Origin: Isochrysis galbana
Lineage: Eukaryota; Haptophyta; Isochrysidales; Isochrysidaceae
Direction: 5' to 3'
DNA length: 64,000 nt
NCBI GenBank assembly: GCA_018136815.1
Contig: CM030936.1
Location: 6,774,034 to 6,838,033, forward strand
The position numbers and the translations under genes are program-made. The notes under the pieces are model-generated. The model saw nothing but the letters and a program-made list of their open reading frames with translations. It was not told the origin of the DNA and searched no databases. This document shows positions 1 to 11,497 of this stretch, piece by piece; position 1 is the stretch's first letter, and each line of letters opens with the position of its first letter.

Positions 1-822
1 TAACCCTAACCCTAACCCTAACCCTAACCCTAACCCTAACCTAACCCTAACCCTAACCCTAACCCTAACCCTAACCCTAACCCTAACCCTAACCCTAACC
101 CTAACCCTAACCCTAACCCTAACCCTAACCCTAACCCTAACCCTAACCCTAACCCTAACCCTAACCCTAACCCTAACCCTAACCCTAACCCTAACCCTAA
201 CCCTAACCCTAACCCTAACCCTAACCCTAACCCTAACCCTAACCCTAACCCTAACCCTAACCCTAACCCTAACCCTAACCCTAACCCTAACCCTAACCCT
301 AACCCTAACCCTAACCCTAACCCTAACCCTAACCCTAACCCTAACCCTAACCCTAACCCTAACCCTAACCCTAACCCTAACCCTAACCCTAACCCTAACC
401 CTAACCCTAACCCTAACCCTAACCCTAACCCTAACCCTAACCCTAACCCTAACCCTAACCCTAACCCTAACCCTAACCCTAACCCTAACCCTAACCCTAA
501 CCCTAACCCCAACCCTAACCCTAACCCTAACCCTAACCCTAACCCTAACCCTAACCCTAACCCTAACCCTAACCCTAACCCTAACCCTAACCCTAACCCT
601 AACCCTAACCCCTAACCCTAACCCTAACCCTAACCCCTAACCCTAACCCTAACCCTAACCCTAACCCTAACCCTAACCCTAACCCCCTAACCCTAACCCT
701 AACCCTAACCCTAACCCTAACCCTAACCCTAACCCTAACCCTAACCCTAACCCTAACCCTAACCCTAACCCTAACCCTAACCCTAACCCTAACCCTAACC
801 CTAACCCTAACCCTACCCCTAA
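1..822. repeat. Telomeric CCCTAA repeat array (TTAGGG-type telomere)
   Basis: Almost perfect hexamer CCCTAA repeats run from base 1, with the C-rich strand at the 5' end, as expected for the left end of a chromosome. A few units are irregular (for example near 41, 509, 611 and 686). The G-strand unit is TTAGGG, found in many algae and protists but differing from the TTTAGGG of most plants and the TTTTAGGG of Chlamydomonas. The Leu/Gly dipeptide ORF read from it is an artefact. Confidence 0.97.
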
Positions 823-940
823 CCCTATGCCCTAACCCTATGCCCTTACCCTATGCCCTAACCCTATGCCCTAACCCTATGCCCTAACCCTATGCCCTAA
901 CCCTATGCCCTAACCCTATGCCCTAACCCTATGCCCTAAG
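823..940. repeat. Telomere-proximal variant array, 13-bp unit CCCTAACCCTATG
   Basis: Directly after the canonical telomere there are eight head-to-tail 13-mers CCCTAACCCTATG (one reads CCCTTACCCTATG) plus partial end units. The G-strand reads a TTAGGG hexamer joined to a CATAGGG heptamer. The array marks the boundary between telomere and subtelomere. Confidence 0.9.
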
Positions 941-1039
941 CTATAGTAGGGCTGTCAAACAGTGTTTTTTTATAAGGGGTGAAATATTGACCATCTCAGA
1001 CTTGAGGAAATTTGAGGATTTTTTTCGGCCGTTCTCCCG

Positions 1040-1944
1040 ATGAGCCAGCTATACAAATACAACTTTTTAACGCCAAGAGACTCATATATGCACTTCAAAC
1101 ACGTCCTGCACAGGAGAATAGCGACGGCGAACCGGTTCGCCGACGATCCGACGTGCCGCTTTTGCGGCATAGCCCCTGAGAGCTCTTCCCACATAGCCGC
1201 GTGCATCGCGACGGAGCCCATTTTCGAATTCATAGAAGGACTTCTGGGGATGAATCTAAGGCCGGGCTCTGAATTAGCACAGCGTCTCTTTTGCTACCAG
1301 GTAGACAGACCGCACCCCTCCTCGGGGTACCTAGGTATCCTAGCGTGGAGATACATCCTCACGGACTTTTACAACATTCAATATGGCAACGCGGACAATA
1401 GGTCCGTTAGGACTATCTTAAGAGCGATCTTTACGAGATACCACTTATTAGTAACGGCGAAGGTCGGGTTCTTCCAGAGGTTAAAAAAACAACGAGAGAA
1501 CATGGGGCTACACGCCCCGAGCAACAAACACATTCGTAAAATGATAAGCCCTCTATACATTATAGATAAGGATTTCAACCTAGAAGCATCCGGGGACCTC
1601 TTGCAGGCGGCGAGAGGCCTGGATATAAGGAACATTGCCTAGGGTAGCCAGATCCCTAGATAAGAATCACATCGGAACATGAATTAAGATCTCACGTTAT
1701 ACCAATGAGAAGAAACCGAATAGGAATTAAACCAAGAGACGAGCCACAGTTTCCCACCCCCTTCTCTCCGACTCCCGGCCGAAGCAGCGCGCGCGGCCTC
1801 CCTGGAACCAGCTTCTCCGCTAAAAGAGGGAACTGGGGAAGGGGAAGGGGGTTGCTTAGGGGTTAAGGTTGGGTAGCAGGGAGGTACACTAGCAAACTGC
1901 CTCACGCCGTGCACGTAGCGGGAATTTTTAAGAAGATTTTTTTT
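1040..1944 (+). mobile_element. 5'-truncated LINE: reverse-transcriptase C-terminus and 3' UTR
   Basis: The ORF at 1040-1642 (200 aa) carries the C-terminal region of a LINE ORF2, including a zinc-binding motif CRFCGIAPESSSHIAAC (C-x2-C-x8-H-x3-C) as seen after the RT domain of many non-LTR elements. A roughly 300-nt 3' UTR follows and ends in AAGAAGATTTTTTTT at about 1944. The same C-terminal coding and 3' UTR sequence recurs at 21,119-21,712 and inverted at 40.79-42.66 kb, and the UTR alone recurs at 9.48-9.70 kb. The RT core and endonuclease are missing, so this copy is dead. It lies only about 100 bp from the telomere array. Confidence 0.8.
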
Positions 1945-2940
1945 AAGCTATCCGTTCTGTCCAATCCCGAGCCCCGTTATCCGAGCCACCGAGTACCAAA
2001 TCCACGTACAAGCCGGCGCCGAACCCTTCGGCGACCGCCGCCCCACCTAAGTCCGACCCACCGTTCCATCCCACGCGGCCCTCGGCTAGTCACCCCAAGG
2101 AAACGCACGCCTCCGTTCCCCTTTCGTCCGAGTTTCCGAGTCCGAGCCCTGTTGAATTGATGACTGATGCACCCCACGCTCTGAACCAGGCCACAGGTAG
2201 CGCACCGTGGCTGGACCCCGGAAACCGAAGAAAAAGGAAAGAAGGGGGGCAGGGGAAGAGATGGAGGGAGGGAAGTTAAGGGCGGTGTGTATAGCGAAGG
2301 GGAGTCCCATAACTAGTAGGTGTGTAGCCCTGAATCTTCAGAAGTTTTTTTTTACAAGTATAACTTTATAATATAAGTATCACTAGTTTTATTTTGACCT
2401 GTTACCGACCTATTGCGAGCTGTTAACAGGTTCTGTTAATAGGATTAGGCCCCCGAAACCTGTTGACCTTGTACCTATTGTCCTATCCGGGCCGTCCACC
2501 AAGCGCCCTCGTCGTCCGGCAAAAGAACGCTAGCCTCCTCTGCCGCCTGCCGCCGCACGTGGCCCGTCCTTAGCGCGCTCATCCTCACTTGCGAGGGCTC
2601 TGACGGGCCACACCCCCATCTCTCGCTGGGGATTGGATGCGCGCGGCGGGTGAATACCCGCCAGCTGTGAGTTGTGAGTGAGGGGAGTCGAGTACCCATG
2701 AAGCGTTACTGCCACCTAAGGCTAGAGTTTTAACCTTAGGTGAGGGGAGCCTAACTCTAAGCAGCCATCGCCTGTCGCGCGGCTGGGGGGACGGCCCCCT
2801 TCCCCTCCTCCGCCCCCCCCTCCTCTCCCCTCCGTCCCTCCGCCCCCCCCTCACTTTCCCCTCCCTCCCACCCTGCTTCCAAACGGAAGTCCAGACTCTC
2901 TGCGAGCTCCCACCCGCTCCCTCCCCGTTCAACCGTCAGA
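1945..2940. other. Intergenic spacer, no gene recognised
   Basis: No convincing coding region is visible. It contains an AT-rich patch (about 2340-2480) with imperfect CTGTTAACAGG-type palindromes resembling those at 21,040-21,100, and a pyrimidine-rich stretch (2790-2880) just before the TFIIIC-like start codon. Confidence 0.6.
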
Positions 2941-5900
2941 ATGGCGGCCTCTCGGCTCCTCGAGGACATTGCCGAGGCCGTGGCTCTCTGTGGAGAGGCA
3001 GAGACCGATGCCCTGTGGCAACTCTTCGAGGAGACGGCCATCGCGATGCGCCCTCGTGCTTTTGCGCTCCGCCGGCTAGCGCTTCATCCCCAGCTGCGAT
3101 TGGAGATGAGAGACCCACACGCACGAGGACCTGAAGAAGGCTGCAAACAGCTGTTGGCAGCCCAACTGGCTGCGATGAACGACGAAGCGCTTCTTGCGCT
3201 CGACCGTGCTCGCCGTCTCTGGTTGGTTGCTTCACCTTGTGCGGTTGAGGTCGCGAGGGGATACGACCCGACGATACTTAAGGAGATACGGGGTGATAGG
3301 GGCACGAATTCTCGTCCAGCGCAGCGGATCGAGCGTATTGTCAACGTCATCGCTGCTGCAGGCCGCGACGGCCTACTTCAGGCTGACCTTACCAAAATAC
3401 TTGGCGAATCAGCCAACTATATATTCTACTCGCTCCGCCTCCTTGAGGGCAGTGGCATTCTGCACCGCGAGCCGGTGCTCACACATTACCTCACCTCGCT
3501 CAATGACCAGAACGCGGTCTACACCAACCGCTTCCGCCTTGCACGCCTGCAACCTGCCCCCATCCCGCCCGCACCACTTGTGGTGCACCGCTCGCGCGTC
3601 ACGCAGGTGCGACAGCTACTTGCGGCTGCGCCGGGCCAGCTGCTGCCGCTCGATAAAGTGCGCCGCCAAGTCAACCTCGGCGGCCGTGCGCGCATCACGC
3701 CTTGGCGAAAGCTGTTGAAGCAGTTGTATGCAGCTGAGCTCGTGCGTGGTGTCGAGGTGGAGACAAAACGGGGCCGCATCGAGTGCATGCAGCTCATTGA
3801 CAAGATAAGAGACGGGCGCATCACGCAATTGCTCGACGTCATGCCCGCCGAGCAGGTAAGCCGCGCGTGCGTCTCGTCGCCGGCGGCGGGAGTCGGGGGG
3901 ATAGCGCCACCGTACCCACCTACATCAGGAATTGCCACAAGTGAATCGGACCTTCCCACATGACTGCCCTCGGCGCAGTCATCCCTGCGGCCTCCATTCG
4001 CCAAGCCCGAGGCAACCATCTGCGCAGCCGTTCCGCCGGCCGACCTCGCAACCACCGCCCGCTCGGACTCACGACACGACTACCTTCACTGTAGGTGCGT
4101 GGTGCCATTGTTCGTGCACCTGGAGGCAAGGGCGAGTTTGCCTTCATGATGTGCCGCGCCTTTGGCCTCCGCAATAAGCATGGCATCAGTCTGTGCGAAA
4201 CGCTCGTCACCAAGCACAGATTCCACCAGCACAGAGAAAGGATTGGCAAACAGCTAGTGTGGAAGATTTCCCCCCCTGAAGGATGCGTCCAGCTGCCGGC
4301 CGAGGTGGACAAGGGGAGTGAGGAAGAGGAGGAGGTCATCGAGGTGTCGGACGACTCGGAGACGGAGAAAGAACTCGACGAGAACCATGCGCCGGGCCGC
4401 GAGTCTGCGGCGAGACCGCGTGCCAAAGGCGCGCAGGTGGAGGAACAAGTCGAATTCGCAGTGCGCCGGCGGCACGACATCCTGCGCATTGTGCAGACGG
4501 AGCGCGCAGCTCCTGTAAGTGTCATTCGTGCGCTGCTTCAAAAGCTTGTCATCGGCCGGGCCGAGCGCGTGATAGACCAACTGTACAAGATTGACGAGAG
4601 GGGTGTGAACCGCTATTTGCAAGCGCTCCACCTCGCGCGCGACATCGTCCTGAGCGAGATCCCGTGGCCCGGGAAGGGAGCCGGAAACCGCTCCGTGCAC
4701 AAGCAGGACCACACCGCCCGGCCCATTCTTTTAGCGCGTGCACGTGATGCGACCGACGAAGAAGTCGCTGAGGTCCTTCGCAACCTGCGCGACGTCACGT
4801 CGTCACGCGCCTACTTGCGCAAACACTGCCGTACAAAGATCGCCGAGAAGAGGCTTGTGGCCGCGGCCCCGACGAATGCGCTCATGGTGATCGCCGATCG
4901 GGAGGCAGCAGCAAGCGACTATGCTGAGCAGCAGAAACGGTTGCGTGCGCTGGAGCTGTCGCTCGGCTTCATCCCGAGCCGTGCGATCCGTGCCAAGCTA
5001 TTTCATTCTATGCTGCTCTCCCAACCCGAGGTGCCGGTCCCGTCAAGTGCGACGGCCCCGGTGCCCGCTCCGCATGCGCCTGAAGGTCCCCAGGCCGCAT
5101 CGAGCGAGCATGCGCTACACCCCACCTGCAAGGTTGGCGACGCCGAGGCACGCCGCCTCTCGCTCGACGCGGTGTTGGAGCGCTTGGCGTTGTCGCAGGT
5201 GCTGCTCGTGCTCGGCATCAACGAGCCTGATGCCGATGACGAGGTCGTCAGGCTCGCCGATCAGGCGCGGCTCTCCGGTGCCGAGCTCAACATGCCAATC
5301 GGATCTCTGTCGAACACACTGCAAGAGTTGCTTGTTCATTCCCGCTTGGCCAACAGCCGCCTTAATGACCTCCTGCGAATCCTTAAAACGCTGGGCCTTG
5401 TCAGCTGGGCAGGGCCCGGCGAGGATGAGATATGTGTCGCGCTTGAGGCCTCCATCCCTTCGGCGATGGACCCCAAAGCGAACGAGTGCCTCCGTCTCGA
5501 TGACGCCCAGGGCGCGGCCGCGCTGTGGGAACGCTTGCAAGCTGCGGTAGCCACCGCAGTCCATGCGGAGGCCGGGCACGTCAACTGCAGTGGCAGCGGC
5601 GGCGCAATGGTACACGCCGTCGGGCTGGCCCGCCAACGAAGGCAGGCGCTTACTGACACCGCGCATTCCACGGCCTTGGAGCCGCCGAGGGTGCCTGCCG
5701 CCAACGGCGGCGTCATCCCACCTGAGTTGCTTCGCGCATCACAATGGGTCGCCCATCGAAAATTGACGAACTGGCAGCGGCACAATCTTCGAGAGGCCGA
5801 TCCGCAGCTCGCCCCAAGCGCATCGTACGCTCAACTAGCGGATCTGGCTGCCTCCCTCGTCGTCCACCCGTCCCAACTGCAAGAGTACCTTGCGGAGGAG

Positions 5901-8182
5901 GCGGCAAAGCTCGAGGCAAAGGCCATCGCAAGATCTAGACCTCGGAAGCGGCCTCGGCTTGCCTGCCACGAAGAAGTCGATGAGGCTACCGACGGAGACG
6001 TGCCTACCACGGATGCGGCCAGTTCATCTGTACTCTTCAGTCTGGACATCCGGGGGGGCGGGACGCGGCGGAGGGCGGGCGCAAGCGCGCACGACGGCCG
6101 TACTAGGCAGGCCATGCCCGCACGCACTACTGCCGTGACGGGGAGGAATGAGGCGCATGCGGAGGACGATTGGGTGGTGGGGCACAAGGTCATTTGGAAC
6201 ACGACAGAGCGAAGGCACCTGCTCGACGCCTTTGCTGGAAAGCTGGCGGGCATGCTTCACGAGGGCGACGGTGCGGCAGACGCGCATGCAGGGACAGCAC
6301 CTCTCGCGCCTGGCGTCCAACTTCCGTTGTCCGACGCTATTGCGTCAGCGGCGAAGCTCGTCAATTGGGCCTCAATTGGTGCAAGTGTCGGCCGGTCCGC
6401 CTTGGAGTGTAGGGCTATGATCCATCGACTAATGGCTCAAGGCGAGTCGGCATACGACCTATCTAGGCACAGGCGCGTGAAGGACACGCTCAGCGCTTTG
6501 CTGACGAGGAGTCCGCCCCGTGCAACGTCAAACTGGTCAGAGGCTGCGCACAAGGCGGCATCCGTCGCCCGAGCCCTAGGTATTGAGTTATTCGTCGACG
6601 AACACGGCGCTCTATTGCCCAGGGTGCGGGATGCGGACAATGGGTCATCGCCGCGGCAGGTGGGTACGCAGCCAACGGACGCACCCGACACAGCGCGCTT
6701 CGGCGCGGCGCGCTCCCCCAGGCGTATTGCTTCACGGCAGCCCCGCTCTAATCCGACTCCTAATGTCCTCCGCAGGCGGCCTTGCGCGCCCGTGTGCTTG
6801 TTCTTCTCGCGATCCCCGACACCGACTACTGCGGCATAATCGGTACACGCATGCTTGAGGCCTTTTCGGGCGCCGAGACGGACGCCATCCTTACATCGTT
6901 GCTCGCAGCCGGATGGGTCTCTGGGCGAAAGTACAAGGCGGGTCAAGGAGCGTCACTGAAGTACAAGCTCTCCGCTGCCTTCCATGCCTCCTTGCGCGGC
7001 GTATACAGCGAGACTGTCACCTCGCAGGCACGCCGCTTCCTATCCGAGGAGCGACGCCATGGCCGCCAGGTAACGGACGCCGTAAAAGCGACCACGCACG
7101 GTCGCGACGTGCCGTTGGACATATCGGCCGGTGCGGCGGCAACGTTGATCGAGCGGATGGCCGCCGGCGAGGTGTCCCTCATCCCGACATTGCTTCCGCC
7201 CGAGGCGGAGGAGGACGCGGTGCCTTACGATGCACACGATGTGGGCCAGCCGGCCCTCGGCCGTCAGCTCACTAACGCCGATGCTCACCGCAAGATGAGC
7301 GTCAGGTTGCACCTTCTTAAGCATATGCATTCCGCACAACCTGGCACAGCACTGCCCCGGCTAGCCGAGGAGACAGCCAAGTGGGTACCAAGGCCACGAA
7401 TCGCTACGGAATGGAAAATCCTACAACGCGGCTCGATCACGGCGCGCGGCGCAGGCGCATCGGCACCACGATTCTATAAGAGGCTCGATTACCCCCAACG
7501 ACAGCAAGCCCTCCGCACGGCGGTGACGACGGCTGGCGCGGTGGCTAGGAGTGCTCTCGACAACCTTGTAGCGGCAGGAGAGGGCGGCATGTCCCGAGCC
7601 GATTTGGAGGCGAGCCTGCACAGTGGAGTAGGAGAAGCCCGTCGCGCTGTCGCGGCGCTCGAGGCTGAGTCGCTCGCCATCGAGGTGGAGATGAGCATTG
7701 GGGGCGAAGCCTGTATCCGGCTGGTTGCCCAACAGTGCGCCGCCTGCTGGCTAGCCACGCCCTTCGAGATGGTGCCTGGCGCTGGATGTAGCGAGCCGAT
7801 GCTCGCTAACGATCCGAACTTGACTGCCCCATCCGGCGCATCCCCCGTGTTCTACGAGGACCGCTGTTTCGTACCCTCATGGCGCCGGCAGGCAGGCGGC
7901 GCGGTTCACGAGGCGCACGTTCTCGCCCTTCGTCATGTCATCATTGAGGTTGTGGCGTCGTCAACGGCGATCACCGCCGGCGAGCTCGTTGAAAGATTCC
8001 CAGCTCTCCCACCACACGAAGTGCTTTTCGAGCTCGAGCGCATGCTAGCGGAGGGCTTGGTGCATGGTGTGGATTTGCCAGCCTCTGAGACCATGCTCTT
8101 TGGCAATGGCGCGTCGGAGGCACCCACAATGCGCACCCTATTTGTCGGTCCTTATCTGCTTGATGCCGAGCTAGACGAATAA
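2941..8182 (+). CDS. TFIIIC largest-subunit-like protein (B-block-binding, GTF3C1/tau138 family), 3 exons
   Basis: Exons 2941-3855, 4095-6659 and 6776-8182 join in phase 0 at CAG|GTAAG...GTAG and CAG|GTGGG...GCAG, giving about 1,628 aa. Residues about 130-180 (QADLTKILGESANYIFYSLR) match the winged-helix B-block region of the large TFIIIC subunit, where a 'locus/allele' helix is followed by a 'gsGilhRE' strand. A second winged-helix-like segment opens exon 2, preceding an acidic run (SEEEEEVIEVSDDSE) and several further helix-rich wing-like segments. TFIIIC binds box A/B promoters of tRNA genes and recruits TFIIIB for RNA polymerase III, in the nucleus. Metazoan and plant homologues are longer (about 1,900-2,100 aa). 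The family call rests on pattern recognition; another multi-winged-helix protein is possible. The start is the first ATG after a pyrimidine-rich leader. Confidence 0.6.
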
Positions 8183-9154
8183 TACGAAGATTGGGCGAGG
8201 CAACAGACGCGATACACGGCGCTCCGCGTGTTACGTGAGGGCGCATCGTGTCGGGCAATACTGCTCTCCAGCTTGTGCGGTGTCAAAGGTGGCATCGGTG
8301 GAGAGACATGGTGGATTTGGTCGTTGGACAAATCACAAGAACGGTCTCAAAGCGCCCCCAGTTGCGATTCGAAGTTGGGCACTCGGGGCGCGTCTTGGCG
8401 CCATGGCGTGATCGCTGAGAGAAAAGACGAGTGGCGATGGTAAAGGGGTGAAGGTGCACGTGTGGCAAGGCTGGAAGCGGGGAATGTGGCCACAAGCAAC
8501 GAGGTTTGTATGTGCAAGAGCTGCATATTTTCCACATATTCATATTTGCGGGCTTATTTTTGCATATTGCTAGGGCGTTCAAAAAGTGACTTATAACTAC
8601 TAACACGTGTGGGGGGGCTGCATTTTTTGACCGTTCTCCGAAGCCCAAGAATGAACCTCTTGGCTCCTGGGGGGCCTTCCTGCCGCCACGAAAAAATATG
8701 GAGGATAAGCCGGTGGGTTTTACCTTCCCCCTGCCCCCCCCTCCGCACACACGCGCTTGGGCTCTAACTGTACGGAACGCAGGCGGTCGCGCCGCGCGTC
8801 GGCCAACATGGCCAACAACACCCTCACCTCCTTCCAATCACTAAAGACCACCAACCCAGTGACCCAATCGGCTTAATGCCGCATCCCATAGGGAAAGCCT
8901 GACGGCTGGGCCCCTATACAAACAAAGCCGCGGCGCTGATCTCGTGCGCAAGCACGAGGCACAGGTCAGACCGGTTTCGAAGGCGTAAGGTATTTGACAA
9001 TCCAAATCGCCTGCAGGGCTGTAAGGTGTTTCTTCATTGGCATTGGCATCGAGCCTATATCCCTAACTTCGGGTCATCTTCAGTGCGTCCTAGGTCCTAG
9101 GGAAGCCGTTTCCGCTCCCATTGTAACTTTAAGTATTATAAGTCTACCCGAGAG
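8183..9154. other. Intergenic spacer with one dispersed terminal motif
   Basis: No gene is recognised. At 8572-8633 there is a diverged copy of the TA-GGGCGGTCAAACA terminal motif that recurs through the window. Sequence after it (to about 8700) resembles the stretch that follows the copy at 12.77 kb, so a decayed transposon end is likely. Confidence 0.5.
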
Positions 9155-9704
9155 AAAAAATTATTGTTATAGTTTGAACTATGGAGCGTGCCGCGACCGC
9201 TCCCGAGCCCCAGGCGACCCTCGCCACCGCGCCCCACCTGGGACGCCCCACGCCGCCCGAGGCGGCTCGTCAGAAAGCCCTCTCAGAGCCCATCCAACCC
9301 ATCCAAACCACACCCGCGCAAGCGCGCGGGGGGGCGAGCACTGGCACCGAACAGGTTGCCACCATGGCTCTGCGCATCATGCAGGGGGTCTTGGAGACCG
9401 TGAGATAGATGGGTGAACCGCTATGGAAAGAATTTGAAGGAAAATGCTGAAGACTTTATGAAACACAAGGTAGAAATGAACTAGCCAAGCCCGAGCGAAA
9501 GATAAAGCCACAGTCTCCCGCCCCCTCCACTCCAACTCCTGGCCGAGGCAGTGCGCGCGGCCTCCCCGGAACCGGATCTCCACTAAAGAGGGAACTGGGG
9601 AAGGGGGAGGGGGTTGTTAGGGGTTAAGGTTGGGTAGAAGGGAGGTCCACAAGCACACTGCCTCACGCCGCACGTGTAGCGGTGATTTTTAAGAAGATTT
9701 TTTT
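9155..9704 (+). mobile_element. Internally deleted LINE copy (5' head joined to 3' UTR)
   Basis: The element opens with the family 5' sequence (ATTGTTATAG) followed by an ORF1 start at 9181 (MERAATAPEPQ), the head also seen near 16.7, 20.7, 22.4 and 36.4 kb. After about 75 codons it passes into the LINE 3' UTR (from about 9505) and ends in AAGAAGATTTTTTT at 9704. ORF2 is absent. No clear target-site duplication was found. Confidence 0.7.
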
Positions 9705-9891
9705 CTTACCTTAAACGCGTGGACAATTACCGTAATAGTAAAAATATAACTCCAATCCTCGAATTTCGAGCCGAAAACCGGCGAACCAGGACTTGAGCCC
9801 AGGGAGAATCCGAATCTGCACGCCTTGCGCGACCATGGCGAACATAGAAGACGGTATATCGCGAAGAAGGCTCGTACTCGTGCCGAAATAT

Positions 9892-10390
9892 TCATGCCAA
9901 AAGGCCTGAATACAACAGGGGGTAGCCGGGGTAGACGTTACCCTCTGCCTCCCAGGTGTCGCCCTCAGCCCCAAAATCAGCCCAACGGACCGCGACGTGG
10001 TTGATGCCGGCGCGCCGAATCATGCCCACGATCTTGTCCACCTTCCAGTTGCCCTCCAACGCTGTGGTCGACGTGAGCGGCCTCTTGGTACCTGCGTGTG
10101 CGGCATGCAGTATAGCTGGAGTCAGAGGTCAGGTGGGGTGTTCGACTCATGCATGCTGGCTTGTGATGTATGTGCGAGCAAGTGCATCGTGATCCGTACA
10201 TCTCCAAAAATCGCGTTGTGGAGCACATGGCTGCCCAACTGCCCTCCCCAGTGCCAGTGCGAACGTGCAGGCGCGAACAAGGCAGGGCCCCCCGAAGATG
10301 TGGGCCACCCAGGTGCAAGGAGGAACTACTCCAGCATCCGTGAGAAGTGTGGAGGGGTGGCGCACACCTGAGCGCGGCATGAGACTCACT
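9892..10390 (-). CDS. Chromodomain-containing protein fragment (last two exons of a putative gene)
   Basis: In a short minus-strand frame (10,091 down to stop 9,892-9,894) the translation carries a chromodomain core: WKVDKIVGMIRRAGINHVAV is followed by RWADFGAEGDTWEAEGNV. This fits the family pattern of an aromatic-x-V-E/D-K-I strand, a V-x-W strand and a TWE motif. The exon begins at CACACGCAG|GT (10,091). An upstream donor ACCA|GTGAGT at 10,390/10,389 would join in phase to a frame reading ...ARHLGGHT, with a 298-bp intron. The 5' end is not resolved. Chromodomains bind methylated histone tails; they also occur at the C-terminus of chromoviral integrases, so either a host gene or a retroelement remnant is possible. 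Confidence 0.5.
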
Positions 10391-10699
10391 GGTGTGGCCT
10401 CCGAGGTGACGGGCAGGCTCGGCAGCCGTAGTCATCGGCGCCACACACGGCCGTCGATTTCGCGATGCGCGCGGGCGGCGGCGGCGATTGGCGTGGCTGC
10501 TAGGGCGGCATATTTGGATATGGTGCCTGGTGCGGCATTCTATCCCAGTGGGAGACCGAGAAAGCGCCGGCAGCGCGCCCGCTAGCGTTCGACAGTTCGG
10601 CACTCGAGCGCATCTCGGTACGTTAACGTTCGGGCGGTTTTCTTTCGCGCCAATGCCGATATTCGACAAGATGTGCGAGGCTGGAAAGGGCAATTGGCT

Positions 10700-11497
10700 C
10701 GGCCACTAGGGCAGCATATCTTGATTTGACGTCGTTTGCTGTCACTAGTTGAAACGGATGAAAAAAAAGACCATGCCGTCCGCCCGGTCGTGGTGCTCAA
10801 TTAGCCGCTCTAGCCCTTGGTGACTAGTGGTCAACGTAAACGTCTTGAGTTTTGTGATACGTTCGTACACATTTAAGTGCAAAATTATGAGCTTGACTTA
10901 TGGTCCAGTGTGCATAGAACCACGCCTTGTAGACCCAGTGAGTTGGCGTCCAAGGTTTCCTCGTCATTCCATGCTTGTGCCTCGCATGAAGAGCCTCACT
11001 AAAAATATACCGGAGGGGGGCCCGACTGTATTTCGCGCACCGTCGTCTTCGAAGGCCTGAAATTCGGTATTTTTCGAAAATTTCGCCGGAGAACCCCCCA
11101 TTTATTTTGCTGATCCATCCTACCGGAACCTATAGGGAGCTTATTTTGCCCTTCATTCATCCATTGTAGCTGGTAGCTGGTGCCCTCCGCACCCCCATAG
11201 TGAGTGACCGGGCTATACTTAGGCCCCCCCCCGCAAGCGAACTCGGCCTTTGGTGAAGGAGACTCCACAGTCACTCAACGGAGAAATAAATCCTGTTGAG
11301 CCCCCCCTTCGTTGAGACCCTGTTGGCACCTTCAAAATTCAAAATTCAAAATCCCTCGTCTCTCTCTGCTCTCTGCTCTTCTAGATACGAGACCAGTTTA
11401 GAAGTGGGTTTTTTTTTTGGCGAGCGGAGGATAAGGAGGAGAGAGAGGGGAAGGCCAACAGAGAGAGAGAGGAGAAGGCCGGGCAGGAGAAGAGCCA
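10700..11497. other. Intergenic spacer
   Basis: No coding region is recognised. The last 100 bp are GA-rich (GAGAGAGAG runs) and form the leader of the ORF at 11,498. Confidence 0.5.

Noticed and set aside
36-512. Leu-Gly dipeptide ORF in the telomere
   Set aside because: Pure telomere-repeat translation.
9977-10693. 238-residue minus-strand ORF as a gene
   Set aside because: Its second half overlaps the chromodomain exon out of frame; only its first part may be a real upstream exon.
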